A stretch of DNA of 61,308 bases from an uncultured Collinsella sp. (GCA_958353395.1 CATWSG010000012.1:1-61308); one strand, 5' to 3'. Positions 14,809 to 23,910 are shown, counted from the first letter of the stretch. Numbers and translations are program-made. The notes: a model not told the origin generated them from the sequence alone.

Positions 14809-17634
14809 ATGAATAGCGTTTATGGTTCTGAGTGGAGGAAGTGGGATTTCCACGTACATACTCCTTATTCGGTTCTGAACAATCAGTTTGGGATTAATGC
14901 CAGTGATGATTCGGACACCGGCTTTGATAGATATGTACAGCAGCTTTTTTTAAAAGCAATCGAAAAAGATATATGGGCAATAGGTATCACTGACTATTTC
15001 TCAATTGATGGTTACAAACGCATTCACAATGACTATCTGAATAACCCAACTAAAATGGCGGAGTTGTTCCCAGATGATGGCGCTCGCGAAAGAATTGGGC
15101 AGATGCTCGTTTTTCCTAATATCGAGTTCCGATTGAATCAGTTTGTTCATAGGGAAGACAATTGCGATCCAATTGGCTATCATGTCTTGTTTTCAGATGA
15201 GGTTAATCCTGAGGAAATCGAGGAAAACTTCCTCCAAAAGTTGCAATGCGCCCCTGATTTCAACCAATCATGGACATTAACGCATCGTAATATTAAGCAG
15301 CTCGGTGATACTGCGCGTAAACTAAACAACTGTCGTGACGATTCATATAAATTAGGGCTCGAAAACGTCACCATAAAGTATGAAGATGCCTTACAGGCTC
15401 TGCGCGAATGCCAATCATTCGATGGTAGAAGCATCGTTGCTATCCCCGTTGACGAAACTCTCTGCAAGGCGGACTGGAATAGGAGCTATTTTTCTAAGAG
15501 GGCTCTCTATGGTCAATGCCACTGTTATATGACCTCCAGCCCGACTACCAGGGCTTGGGCTCTTTCAGAAGACCGCATTTCTGAATTTGGATCAATTAAG
15601 CCGTGCATTTGGGGTTCTGACGCCCATTCTTTTGACCGTTTATTTGAACCCGATGAAAAGCGTTATTGCTGGGTTAAGGCTGACCTGACCTTCGAAGGTC
15701 TTATGCAGATTCTATGCGAGCCCGCCGATCGCATTGCCATACAAGAAGATAGGCCTGAGCAGCACGATCATCATCGTTCTATTAAGAGCATTCAATTTCA
15801 TGAGGAGAGCTTCCAGGAGGAGCCGATATGTTTTAGTGAGGGGTTGACCTGTATTATCGGTGGTCGCTCTACGGGCAAATCGCTACTCCTCAGACAGCTA
15901 GCAAGAAGCATTTCTCCTGATTATGCAATTGAGCAGGAGCAAAGGTCTTCAGTCAATAAGCTTGACTTTAATTGCCCCGCTGACGTCGTTTGGCGCGATG
16001 GGAGCCTGTCGGGCGAGCGCAAGATAATTTATCTTCCTCAGACCTATCTCAACAGAACGGTTGATGACCCTGAATCTGGCGAAACGGGAGCAAGCGACTT
16101 GATCGCAGGCGTGCTGCTTCAAAACAAAAAGATCAATGAGGCAAAGCAACGGTTCGATGTTAAGAAAGGTGAAATTCTCAAGTTATTCTCGGACAATCTT
16201 GGTGCTTACGCCGATTGCCAAGGGAGGTTAAAAGCGGTGCAAATGAGGCTAGCCGAGCACGGTGAATCCTCGATATATCGTGAGGCCGAGCAGGCTCTTG
16301 TGGAAGAGTATAAGAGCTTGTTAGGTCCCGGAAATGCTTCCCAAGAGGACATAGAATTATATGCTGATCTGAAAAGGCGCAGCAATGCAGTCGCTGGCTT
16401 GCTTGAAGCGCTGAAACGCGATAAAGCCATTATTGAGTCCCTTTCGTCGCCTATCATTTCTGAGCCGGTTTATAACGGGTCGAATTGCTATGGATTGCTT
16501 ACTGAAGAAGCTGCCGCTGAACTACGTGTTGAGATCGATTCCATTAATGAAACGCTGCGCGATCGTTGGGCCACGGCTATACAACGCCTCGTAAATTCAT
16601 GCGTTTCAAGAGAGAAAGAAAAAGAAGAGACGATAAATGAAATCGGTAGGCAGATTGTTGAGCTGGAACCTAAAATCGAACACAGCGACAAGTTGTATAA
16701 AACAATGGCGTCGCTCAATGAAGAGCGTAAAAAGCTGGTTGCTGCTGAAACGATAGAACGTGAAATTGATCACCTACGAAATGATCAGGACCTTCTGTTT
16801 GATTCGATTTGTGCCACCCGTAACAAGTTGTTTGAAGCGTATGTTAAGTTTAGTAAGGAGATTGAGCCTCTCTCGGCGAGTACGGCTGATGGGCTTGATT
16901 TTTCCGCTGAGGTCGTTTGGCGAAAGAAGGATTTTGAAAGCTCCGTAATTAATATGCTTGATCGAAGAAAACTTGGAGCTTTTGAAAGGGCGACGAATAG
17001 AGACCTTCAGAATTTGGCAGATGAGGATTACTGTGACGAGCTTTTGCTCGATATTTGGAATTCTATTAAGGGAAAGCTCGATGGTTGTCAGCTGATGCTT
17101 AAAAGCGATATCACTGAGAATGAGTTCCTCGGTAAGTTGTTTGGTGACTGGTATGAAATCCATTATGTAGTTACTAGCGGCGGGGATCAACTCGATAAGA
17201 TGTCGCCCGGCAAGAAGGGACTTGTGCTTTTAGAGCTCATTGTTGAACTCGAACAGGGCGATTGCCCCATTCTTATTGACCAGCCAGAGGATGACCTAGA
17301 CAACCAATCGATTTATTCGGAGTTGAGAAGGTTTATCAAAGAAAGTAAAAAACGACGCCAGATAATCATCGTTACGCATAATGCAAACATTGCACTTGGG
17401 GCTGACGCGGAAGAGATTATTGTTGCCAATCAGAACGGTCAGGGTCGTGAGAACGCAAAGTTCAAGTTTGAATATCGTAGCGGAGCCATTGAAAATAATG
17501 TGGTTCCCGATGACGATACGAAAGCGCGTCCTTTCCTTTATCGCTATAGCATCCAGCAGCATGCATGTCAGATTCTTGATGGAGGCAAGGAGGCGCTGGA
17601 GCAGCGTAGGCGAAAGTATTCGATGGGTGTGTAA
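14809..17634 (+). CDS. TrlF-family PHP-domain / SMC-like AAA ATPase
   Basis: Large 941-residue protein with an N-terminal PHP phosphoesterase-type domain fused to an ABC/SMC-like ATPase. PHP metal motifs: HVH at 15-17, ITDYFSIDGY at 60-69 and WGSDAH near 270. The ATPase has Walker A GGRSTGKS at 351-358, a coiled-coil insert (about residues 440-700), signature SPGKKG at 799-804, Walker B ILIDQPEDDLD with D824, and H-loop H857 in VTHNANI. This matches the TrlF family named for PHP-AAA proteins linked to tRNA-ligase-like loci; such nucleases coupled to SMC ATPases recur in defence islands. Start ATG at 14809 behind GGGGAG. Divergent from the XRE-ImmA unit and sharing its control region of about 230 nt. 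Substrate (nucleic acid or nucleotide) is unknown. Confidence 0.85.
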   Translation: MNSVYGSEWRKWDFHVHTPYSVLNNQFGINASDDSDTGFDRYVQQLFLKAIEKDIWAIGITDYFSIDGYKRIHNDYLNNPTKMAELFPDDGARERIGQMLVFPNIEFRLNQFVHREDNCDPIGYHVLFSDEVNPEEIEENFLQKLQCAPDFNQSWTLTHRNIKQLGDTARKLNNCRDDSYKLGLENVTIKYEDALQALRECQSFDGRSIVAIPVDETLCKADWNRSYFSKRALYGQCHCYMTSSPTTRAWALSEDRISEFGSIKPCIWGSDAHSFDRLFEPDEKRYCWVKADLTFEGLMQILCEPADRIAIQEDRPEQHDHHRSIKSIQFHEESFQEEPICFSEGLTCIIGGRSTGKSLLLRQLARSISPDYAIEQEQRSSVNKLDFNCPADVVWRDGSLSGERKIIYLPQTYLNRTVDDPESGETGASDLIAGVLLQNKKINEAKQRFDVKKGEILKLFSDNLGAYADCQGRLKAVQMRLAEHGESSIYREAEQALVEEYKSLLGPGNASQEDIELYADLKRRSNAVAGLLEALKRDKAIIESLSSPIISEPVYNGSNCYGLLTEEAAAELRVEIDSINETLRDRWATAIQRLVNSCVSREKEKEETINEIGRQIVELEPKIEHSDKLYKTMASLNEERKKLVAAETIEREIDHLRNDQDLLFDSICATRNKLFEAYVKFSKEIEPLSASTADGLDFSAEVVWRKKDFESSVINMLDRRKLGAFERATNRDLQNLADEDYCDELLLDIWNSIKGKLDGCQLMLKSDITENEFLGKLFGDWYEIHYVVTSGGDQLDKMSPGKKGLVLLELIVELEQGDCPILIDQPEDDLDNQSIYSELRRFIKESKKRRQIIIVTHNANIALGADAEEIIVANQNGQGRENAKFKFEYRSGAIENNVVPDDDTKARPFLYRYSIQQHACQILDGGKEALEQRRRKYSMGV

Positions 17635-17745
17635 ACGCTTGTTTGTTAAGCACTGCTGAATCCTGCGAAGCCGCACCGCCGATGTTATACGTGGGCGTTG
17701 GGGTTGACACGAGTCCCATTGTCTTTTTGTTCCTAACGGCCGACC

Positions 17746-18813
17746 TCACGGTGCATCGTACAGGTTGTCGCTGGTATCGTCCCAGGTCAGGTCCATCTGG
17801 CACCATTTGCCGTCGATCTTTGCGTCGTTCCAGGTTTGGCCGTTGCCGGTGATGCGGCCGTTGGCGATGCCCGCGGCGTCAAGGAGCTTGGAGTAGATGC
17901 GCTGGTAGCTCTCGCAGGTGCCCTGGTGGCGCGTGAGGCCGCTTTCGGCCGAGCACCAGTTGAGGCTGTGGTCGTACTCCAGCTGGTCGAGCGTTCAGTC
18001 GTGGAGCCACAGCGCCATGTTGTATTCCGAGCCGTTTGTCTCTTGTCTGCACTGGGCCACGGCGTTGTTGACGATCTGCGTGACGCTTGGGCGGGCGGCG
18101 TCGTTTACGGTCACCTCCGCCGTGGTGCGCAGGTAGTAGATCCCCTTGTCGTTTTGGGGGTCGTTTCTGTCGTTGTCCATAAAGTAGAAGTTGATGCGGT
18201 ACGTGCCCGATGCTGTGAAGTCAAAGGTAAAGTCGTGGCCCGTGGTGCCCAGGCTGTAGTAGCTGGCCCATGCCGGGCGCGACGGGTCGCAGACGCTTTC
18301 ATGGCTGCCGCCGTCCCAATAGGTGGGCACGTCCATGCGCGCCTTGGCCTGGGACGAGCCGTTGGTTTGGGTTACGTGGAAGGTCGTCGCGGTGCCCGCG
18401 GGGGCGTCGTTCCACGATACGGTGAAGGTGACGCCGTTTTGGCTTGCGGTGGCGGAGTGGGCGTAGCCGGTTTGTGACGTGGCGGAGGTCGCCTCGGACG
18501 CGGGATTGGTCTGGGCTCGGAGGGATGAGGTGGGGATGGTGGTTGCGGCGGTGGTGCCGTCGGCGCTTTCCGTGTTGGCTGCGCTAGTGCCGGTGGATGT
18601 TGCGGTGCTGTCCTCTACGGTATCTGCTGTCGCATTTGTGTTGGTGCCGTCTTCAGCCTTGCCTGTGTCGCTGCTCGTGGCGTCGGCTTGCGCCTGCTGC
18701 TCGGTTGTTGCCTGAGGCTGGATGGTATTCGCTATGGTCGCCATGGGCATCGTCGCGCTGACCATGGACGTGCACGCGATCGCGCAGAGCAGGTAGTAAA
18801 GGGGTCGTTTCAT
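17746..18813 (-). pseudogene. Secreted transglutaminase-like protein, inactivated by an in-frame TGA
   Basis: Starts at ATG 18813 with a Sec-type signal peptide (MKRPLYYLLCAIACTSMVSA) and then a long Ser/Thr/Ala-rich linker, as in exported proteins. A beta-sandwich-like region and a helical segment (VTQIVNNAVAQCRQ) follow. The frame stops at TGA 17995-17997 after WLHD, yet clear homology continues in the same frame: LDQLEYDHSLNWCSAESGL, then HQGTCESYQRIYSKLLDAAG with the transglutaminase-type catalytic Cys, and NGQTWNDAKIDGKWCQMDL. The second stop is at 17746-17748. In this fold the position before TWN is normally the catalytic His (GHTWN); here it is Gln. So the gene carries a nonsense codon (Trp TGG to TGA is likely), a lost His and an early end. 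GC content is that of the core genome. Confidence 0.8.
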
Positions 18814-18994
18814 AGCGGAGCCTCTCGGTGAGCAGCCAATAGGGTCCGAAGGCAGCTCCAGGCCAGCACTCCGCACATATTTTGTTGGCGTTTATTTTAC
18901 GGGAACACCAGTCAACATCAGCGAACTTTCTGGGGAATGTTGGGGAGGGGAGGGCGGTTGCTCATAGGAGGCGGCTTCGTGCGTGGAAACAGCA

Positions 18995-19343
18995 TTAAAA
19001 AAAGAGCGTCCGATTTAGCATCTGCTTGAAGCGGTCGTACCGCGCAATGCCGGTCTAGCCGTCGGCGTACCTGAACCCATCGATCAATCGCCCGGTAATC
19101 ATGATGGTGTTGTCAACGTTGTCGCCCCTTTCACAACTTGGACATGCAATAGATCGGCATGAGCCAGTTGGCTTAGATGCCCATCCCATACGAAAAAGAC
19201 GCTTCCAATGGATTGCCCTGCTCGTTGGGTAGATTGTGGTGGCGATCGGCCGCGTTCATATGGAGGCACCCGTCCATCGGGTTGTCGATGCACGCCTCTT
19301 TGGGCGCGAACTTCAGAAGGTAGGGGATGTCTTCGCTAGGCAT
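18995..19343 (-). pseudogene. Remnant of a small soluble protein (stop codon plus frameshift)
   Basis: The intact part begins at ATG 19343 behind AAAGGAG and reads 56 residues (MPSEDIPYLLKFAPKEACID...EASFSYGMGI) to a stop at 19173. Protein-like sequence continues: ANWLMPIYCMSKL in the same frame, then after a frameshift CERGDNVDNTIMITGRLIDGFRYADG, a TAG, and TGIARYDRFKQML to the TAA at 18995. This looks like one former gene of about 115 codons broken by two stops and one frameshift. I do not recognise the family. The 56-codon piece could still be translated. Confidence 0.5.
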
Positions 19344-19550
19344 AGTGTGTTCTCCTTTGGGTGATGACGGCTCGGACTGCTTCGTGTGCCCGGGATGCTT
19401 GCTGTCGAAGCGGGGGCTCACGGAGCCTTCGTGTTGGATTGGCGTGGCGTTTGTGGCTGTCTTGTCCGCGTCTCCGGAATGTGCGTTTGGTTTGCCGATG
19501 TCCCGCAATTGCTCTAGGTTTTTGTGCGATCTGCCTTCGCTATATTGTCG

Positions 19551-20375
19551 CTACTTTGCACCAATCAAAAACAGCATGATGCTTGCCTGAATCTCAATTA
19601 GTTCGGGGTCGGGTTCCATACTGCCGAGGTCCATTAAGTTATAAAGATGCGCTCCGTAGCCAACAACGGTTAAGGTGCTGGGGTTAATACCGCCAGCATC
19701 CAAGATTACTTGCGAAGAGCCGAGGATGCTCATGCGATACAGGTCAAATATCTCAGCTGCGATTGCTACATTTTCTGTGCCGGAAACTGATTCGTATGCG
19801 CTTTTCTTCAACGGATTTATCGGAGGGTTCAGCGTTCTTGCGAATCGCATAGCAGCAATATTGTTCAAGATGGCAATCTGTCGGTAGGTAAGCTGTTCGG
19901 CGAGTTTGATGAGGTGGTTTGCAGTCGGCCTGCTGATCTCTGGATGAAAGAGAATATTTGCATACAGTCTTGCAAGGTAAACTGTCTTTTTCTCCTCGTG
20001 CTCTCTTTGTGCGGCCAACAATGTGCCCTCAAGGAGCTCCTCGCTTGCCGGTCGGCTGTTACTGTCTTTAACGAAGAAATTGTCGTTTCGAGGGGTCTTT
20101 CCCCGGGCGATCTTTTCCTCAATGAGCTCCTTCGCCTTGGCGTATACGGTTCCAACCCTTTCCTCTTCCAATGGCGCGAGGGTACGTTTCTTTATCTCGC
20201 TTCCCATGTTTTGAAACATGTGCTCTATGGCTGTTGCCGCGACGCTTCCCGCAGCCGCTCCTTCTGGACCACCAATTGCTGCGCCTATGAGTCCTCCGGC
20301 AACTGCGCCTGCGGCGCTGCCGGCATATTCGCCAACGTTGTCAATGATGGTCTTTTTTATTTCATCTTGTTTCAT
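19551..20375 (-). CDS. Uncharacterised glycine-zipper protein
   Basis: 274 residues, no known enzyme motif. Near the N-terminus glycines fall at every fourth position from G15 to G43 (15, 19, 23, 27, 31, 35, 39, 43), a textbook glycine zipper of the kind found in membrane-inserting or pore-forming helices, broken only by a GGPEG turn. The rest is helical and charged (PLEEERVGTVYAKAKELIEEKIARGK; LEGTLLAAQREHEEKKTVYLARLYANIL), and the end is hydrophobic (ASIMLFLIGAK). The ATG at 20375 is preferred over 20405 because GAGAAG lies just ahead. It is divergent from a DUF4238 gene 127 nt away. A membrane-perturbing effector is a guess; nothing proves it. Confidence 0.7.
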   Translation of the reverse strand: MKQDEIKKTIIDNVGEYAGSAAGAVAGGLIGAAIGGPEGAAAGSVAATAIEHMFQNMGSEIKKRTLAPLEEERVGTVYAKAKELIEEKIARGKTPRNDNFFVKDSNSRPASEELLEGTLLAAQREHEEKKTVYLARLYANILFHPEISRPTANHLIKLAEQLTYRQIAILNNIAAMRFARTLNPPINPLKKSAYESVSGTENVAIAAEIFDLYRMSILGSSQVILDAGGINPSTLTVVGYGAHLYNLMDLGSMEPDPELIEIQASIMLFLIGAK

Positions 20376-20502
20376 GGTTTCTTCTCTCTGAAGGGGTGAG
20401 GTCACATTTGGGATTTGGGCTATTGTCTAATTGGGGTTCGTAAGGTTTCAAGGATGATGGATGCATGCGTTCTTGGGTATCGATTATCTCGGAAGTGATG
20501 AC

Positions 20503-21414
20503 ATGTCTGACGTTAAGAAGCAACACTATGTTCCTCAGTTTTATCTTAGGTCGTTTACCGATGATGATGGTTTTCTTTATGCTGTGAGGCGCGGTACGAA
20601 TGGGGTTGGATCTGTCTTTAAAACCAGGACGGACGGTGTCTGCGCCGAGAGGTACCTGTACGAGGTCAGGAGACGGGTTCCAAAAGCTGAAGACGCATTT
20701 GTTAAAAAAGGTGCAGCAGAACACACACTCGGTAAGAACGAAAATATATTAGCGTCGAAGTACGATTCGCTGCTTGGTTGCTTGGATGTCCGAAAGTTTC
20801 CGAACCGAGATGTTACGTGTGAGATTCTGGATCATTTGATTTGCTTAATTTCGATGCTGATTGTGAGAAACCCCGTCTATCTAAATGCTGAGAGGGGCAG
20901 TGCGGATGACTTTGCCAATCAATTAAAGTCGTCCGGCTTCCTCACTGAGGAGGATCGGACTGCGCTCAAAGCGGAAGGATTTGAGGGCGAATTCAATTCG
21001 CTTGTTGAGTTCGTTTTACAAGGTATTGTTTTTTTTAACTTAACCGATGACACGCCACTGCTTTCGCTTGTTTCTTTGATGCGTGGGATGGATTGCTGTT
21101 TTTGCGTGGCTCCTGATGGGTCAGAATTTATATCCTCTTCGTTTCCCGTTTTTGCCGAGTGGGCGGATCTGAAAGATGCCGATCCCTATAGCATTTACTT
21201 TCCGTTGAGCCCTCGCTATGGCGCGGTTTTTAAGCGTAAATCAGATAGCGAACGCTTGGTAAGAATCTCCTCGATCAATAGCTCCATGGTGGATACGCTC
21301 AACGATGCGTTCGTTAATGGTAACGATGCATGGGACTGTCTCATTTCAAGAGACCGCGAGCGTTTGGAGGCAATTACGGTGCTACTAGGTAGTGGCTCAT
21401 TGTTGACCAGATAA
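20503..21414 (+). CDS. DUF4238 domain-containing protein
   Basis: 303 residues. The N-terminal motif KKQHYVPQFYLRSFTDDDG is the signature of DUF4238, a family of unknown biochemical function often seen singly in accessory regions. A second feature is the segment CVAPDGSEFISSSFPVF near residue 205, which matches the family's habit of a short strand followed by FISSDNPV-like sequence. No membrane helix. The ATG at 20503 is chosen because the family motif follows within five residues and GGAAG is upstream; an ATG at 20461 has no support. Placed between an unknown divergent glycine-zipper gene and an Abi_2 gene. Confidence 0.8.
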   Translation: MSDVKKQHYVPQFYLRSFTDDDGFLYAVRRGTNGVGSVFKTRTDGVCAERYLYEVRRRVPKAEDAFVKKGAAEHTLGKNENILASKYDSLLGCLDVRKFPNRDVTCEILDHLICLISMLIVRNPVYLNAERGSADDFANQLKSSGFLTEEDRTALKAEGFEGEFNSLVEFVLQGIVFFNLTDDTPLLSLVSLMRGMDCCFCVAPDGSEFISSSFPVFAEWADLKDADPYSIYFPLSPRYGAVFKRKSDSERLVRISSINSSMVDTLNDAFVNGNDAWDCLISRDRERLEAITVLLGSGSLLTR

Positions 21415-21555
21415 CTTCCATTAGTGTTCTGACATGTTATTGATTACCTAATAACACAGCTGGTCTTTAACTTAACGGGGCATTTGCCTTACAAATTTTT
21501 ACTGCTAGTTGTTTGATATTCTGTTCTTTAATAAAGAATAACCGTTGGGGGCGTT

Positions 21556-22506
21556 ATGCACGATAAGCCATGGCTTACTCCTGAACAACAGATTGAGCAT
21601 TTGGAACGTAAAGGCGTAGCGTTCAAATTGATGAACAGACAAGAAGCTCTAAGTTATTTAAAACATAACAATAATTATTTTAGGCTCCGCTCGTATCGGT
21701 GCGGTTTTGATAAGGTCGTTGGTGGAGTAAATGATGGCAAGTATATTGGTCTCGATTTTGCCATGCTCCAGGATCTGTCTGTTATCGACTATGAATTGCG
21801 GCAAGTCTTACTGCCCATGACAATCGATATTGAGCACTTTGCAAAAGTCGAGCTGTTTGAGAGGCTTGGGCGCGACTCAGTTGATCCTTATGAGATTGTG
21901 GAGTACTACCTCAGAAGCAAGAGGGGTTCGCAAAATGATTGCATGTCTGGCGGAAGCGTGACACGTGAGATTGATTCAAGGTTAAACAGCTGCTATATCA
22001 ATGGCCTTATTTCAGCCTATAGGGAAACTGGCTATCCGGTCTGGGTTTTTACAGAATTAATTACCTTCGGAACCTTTATCGATTTTTGGTTCGCGGTTTC
22101 TCACTATCTTCATGGTGTGGAATTTAGAAAACGCGCCTATGAACTGCAGGCTGTGAAGGGCCTTAGGAATGCCTGCGCGCACAACAACTGCATTATTAAT
22201 GATCTGAAGTCGGGCAAGCCCAGGTATAACGTTTCGTATGACGTAAGAAATGCTGTGACGGGACTTAAGCTCCAAGATGTGAATGTTAAGGCTAAGCTAT
22301 CAAACGAACGTCTACAGCATATTGCGACTACGTTGTACCTTCACAGCACTATGGCTTCAACCGGGGTAAGGGCTAATAAAGGAAAACAGCTGCGCAGGCT
22401 AGTTGAAAGAATGTACCGCAATGAGAGCTACTATCTTCGTAATGATCAGATAAGAACCGGTTTCGCATTTATCAGCGGCTTGATTAATGGCTGGTTTGTG
22501 AATTAG
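21556..22506 (+). CDS. Abi family (Abi_2, AbiD/AbiF-like) protein with HEPN RNase motif
   Basis: 316 residues matching the Abi_2 family: DKPWLTPEQQIEHLERKGV at the start, then LSYLKHNNNYFRLRSY and LSVIDYELRQVLLPMTIDIEHFAK, the conserved core. Near residue 204 it has RNACAHN (R204-x4-H209), the HEPN-type ribonuclease motif recognised in Abi_2 proteins, which is consistent with abortive infection by RNA cleavage. It stands alone with its own leader (141 nt after DUF4238) and a terminator behind it. Start ATG at 21556 behind GGGGG. Family call is firm; phage resistance in this host is inference. Confidence 0.88.
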   Translation: MHDKPWLTPEQQIEHLERKGVAFKLMNRQEALSYLKHNNNYFRLRSYRCGFDKVVGGVNDGKYIGLDFAMLQDLSVIDYELRQVLLPMTIDIEHFAKVELFERLGRDSVDPYEIVEYYLRSKRGSQNDCMSGGSVTREIDSRLNSCYINGLISAYRETGYPVWVFTELITFGTFIDFWFAVSHYLHGVEFRKRAYELQAVKGLRNACAHNNCIINDLKSGKPRYNVSYDVRNAVTGLKLQDVNVKAKLSNERLQHIATTLYLHSTMASTGVRANKGKQLRRLVERMYRNESYYLRNDQIRTGFAFISGLINGWFVN

Positions 22507-22847
22507 AAAAAAAGTTCTTTTATGGGGACGTGTACATAACTATACTATATTACCATAATACAAAGAAGGCTGGTTGTCTTCTTATCGGGGACGCATTCTC
22601 TGGGTGTGTCCCTGTTTTTCTTTTCATTGAGTAAGACGGACTGTCTGAATGAGACGGGGAACTCCTCATGAGTTCGGTGCTTATCGTTGCGACCTGATTA
22701 TTCAATATCCACGTTGGTAGGCTTTTTTGGACATGGTTGCTATTACGCGTGGGCACTAGGGCCAGTGTGGGCCCCTGTAAAATCCGATGACTATTATTTC
22801 TTAAGTTCTCTTATCCTTAATATGTTGTTTCGTCGCGTTGACGTTGA
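22507..22847. other. Gene-free stretch after the Abi gene
   Basis: 341 nt, AT-rich at both ends. The only structure I can support is the terminator at 22587-22619. A six-base-pair hairpin GAACTC-CTCAT-GAGTTC follows near 22660 without a T-run. I see no open frame with a ribosome binding site, no tRNA and no att-like repeat. The last 60 nt should hold the promoter of the nuclease gene, but no box pair is convincing. Confidence 0.6.
22587..22619 (+). terminator. Rho-independent terminator after the Abi_2 gene
   Basis: GGGACGCA ... TGTGTCCC stem (one G-T wobble) with a 9-nt loop, followed by TGTTTTTCTTTT. Positioned about 80 nt downstream of the Abi gene stop. Confidence 0.7.
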
Positions 22848-23795
22848 TTGAAGGTTGTTGCATATGGTCTTTCAAGGATTTCCTGTTTCCGATCCTCCGG
22901 AAACTGGAAGGAGATGGAGAAGTCCGTTGCGCAGATTCTGTCAGCTTCTGGAATGGATGCTGAGATTCAGAAAACTATTAACTTGGCGCGAGGAGCTGTA
23001 ACCGTTGACGTTTATGCTCAGCCCAAAAAGAGCCTGTATGGGCCAATTATATGCGAATGTAAATATTGGAACACAGCTGTTCCTCAGGAAAAGGTGTTTG
23101 CATTTAGTCGGGTAGTTGGTGATAGTGGCGCTTCTCTTGGGTTGTTGATTTCGCGATTTGGGTTTCAAGAGGGAGCTATTAATGCTGCGCGATATAGCAA
23201 TATTAAATTGCTTTCATGGCCTGAGTTCATTGAGTATATAAAGCCCTTTTGGCTCTGTGAGACAACAAGGCGTTGTTTGGGCTTTGGGCAGATTTTGCTG
23301 AGATATTCGGATCCCCTGGATGTTCCGACTCATCTTATTGGCGATCAAGGGCGTGCGGAATATAAAAAGCTCCTTTCGAAATATCGCGGGCTTGTTCAAT
23401 TGCTGTCTTCGTTGAATATCGAGGTTATTTCTCAGGTAGAGTATCCTGCAATGTTGCGAGATGGTGACATTGTGTGCGCTGCTGATGCTTTTGTAAGCAA
23501 CTATGCGGACGTGCTTGCGGCAAGGACTGCGGATCAATTGTTCACTTTCCTTGTCGATACTTGCGAGCAGGCAATTAATGAATTTGATAATGTTTTTAAC
23601 GGATTCGATTTGGATGATACTCCCTATGAAGAAGTTGTCAAATATGCGGACGATTTGATCGAAGCGCTTTTCCCAGAAGAACATTCTTCATCCAGAGAAT
23701 ATGGCGAAAACGAAGTCTCGCGTATTAAATTTGAACATCAAAATGCAACGACGGATTTAATTAGATGGATAAGGAAGACGGTAAGGACAACGTGA
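22848..23795 (+). CDS. Mrr-like PD-(D/E)XK restriction endonuclease, probable 5' frameshift
   Basis: The conserved part begins near 22908 (KEMEKSVAQILSASGMDAEIQKT) and contains the restriction-endonuclease core ARGAVTVDVYAQ..GPIICECKYW: D54, E70 and K72 form the D-x(n)-ExK site. It is followed by a Mrr_cat-like helix-strand pattern (KVFAFSRVVGDSGASLGLLISRFGFQEGA). The C-terminal 150 residues are an unassigned specificity or regulatory region. The start is a problem: in-frame TTG 22848 and ATG 22914 both lack a properly spaced ribosome binding site. ATG 22864 has GAAGG upstream and opens with MVFQGFPVSDPPETG but is in the -1 related frame. Adding one base after 22907 would join them as PETG-KEMEKS. 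A single-base deletion (or a sequencing error) is likely. Confidence 0.75.
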   Translation: MKVVAYGLSRISCFRSSGNWKEMEKSVAQILSASGMDAEIQKTINLARGAVTVDVYAQPKKSLYGPIICECKYWNTAVPQEKVFAFSRVVGDSGASLGLLISRFGFQEGAINAARYSNIKLLSWPEFIEYIKPFWLCETTRRCLGFGQILLRYSDPLDVPTHLIGDQGRAEYKKLLSKYRGLVQLLSSLNIEVISQVEYPAMLRDGDIVCAADAFVSNYADVLAARTADQLFTFLVDTCEQAINEFDNVFNGFDLDDTPYEEVVKYADDLIEALFPEEHSSSREYGENEVSRIKFEHQNATTDLIRWIRKTVRTT

Positions 23796-23835
23796 CGCGT
23801 AATTTCATTCGCAAATTAACAACCGCATAGCGGAG

Positions 23836-23910
23836 CACGGCCCGCGCCCCCGTCATAAAATTTCTAGCCGCTAAACAATTAATTAATAGCGCAGGGGGGC
23901 GCGGGCCGTG
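23836..23910. repeat. GC-rich 16-bp inverted repeat between nuclease and membrane-protein genes
   Basis: CACGGCCCGCGCCCCC (23836-23851) and its exact complement (23895-23910) enclose 43 nt of AT-rich sequence. The arms are far more GC-rich than the surroundings. No T-run follows, so a classic terminator is unlikely. A 23-31 codon frame (start GTG 23908, MSAIVASVDEEASELVGAES..., stop 24000) begins inside the right arm and overlaps the TTG of the next gene; it may be a gene remnant. The element could be a mobile-element end or a REP-type repeat. Confidence 0.6.

Noticed and set aside
17995..17997. Recoding of TGA as selenocysteine or tryptophan in the transglutaminase-like gene
   Set aside because: No SECIS-like hairpin directly behind it and the catalytic His is also lost, so plain mutation is simpler.
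22550..22756. 68-codon minus-strand frame after the Abi gene
   Set aside because: Crosses the terminator, lacks a ribosome binding site and has no protein-like pattern.
22864..22914. Programmed frameshifting in the Mrr-like nuclease
   Set aside because: No heptameric slippery sequence or downstream pseudoknot is visible; a one-base loss explains the two frames.
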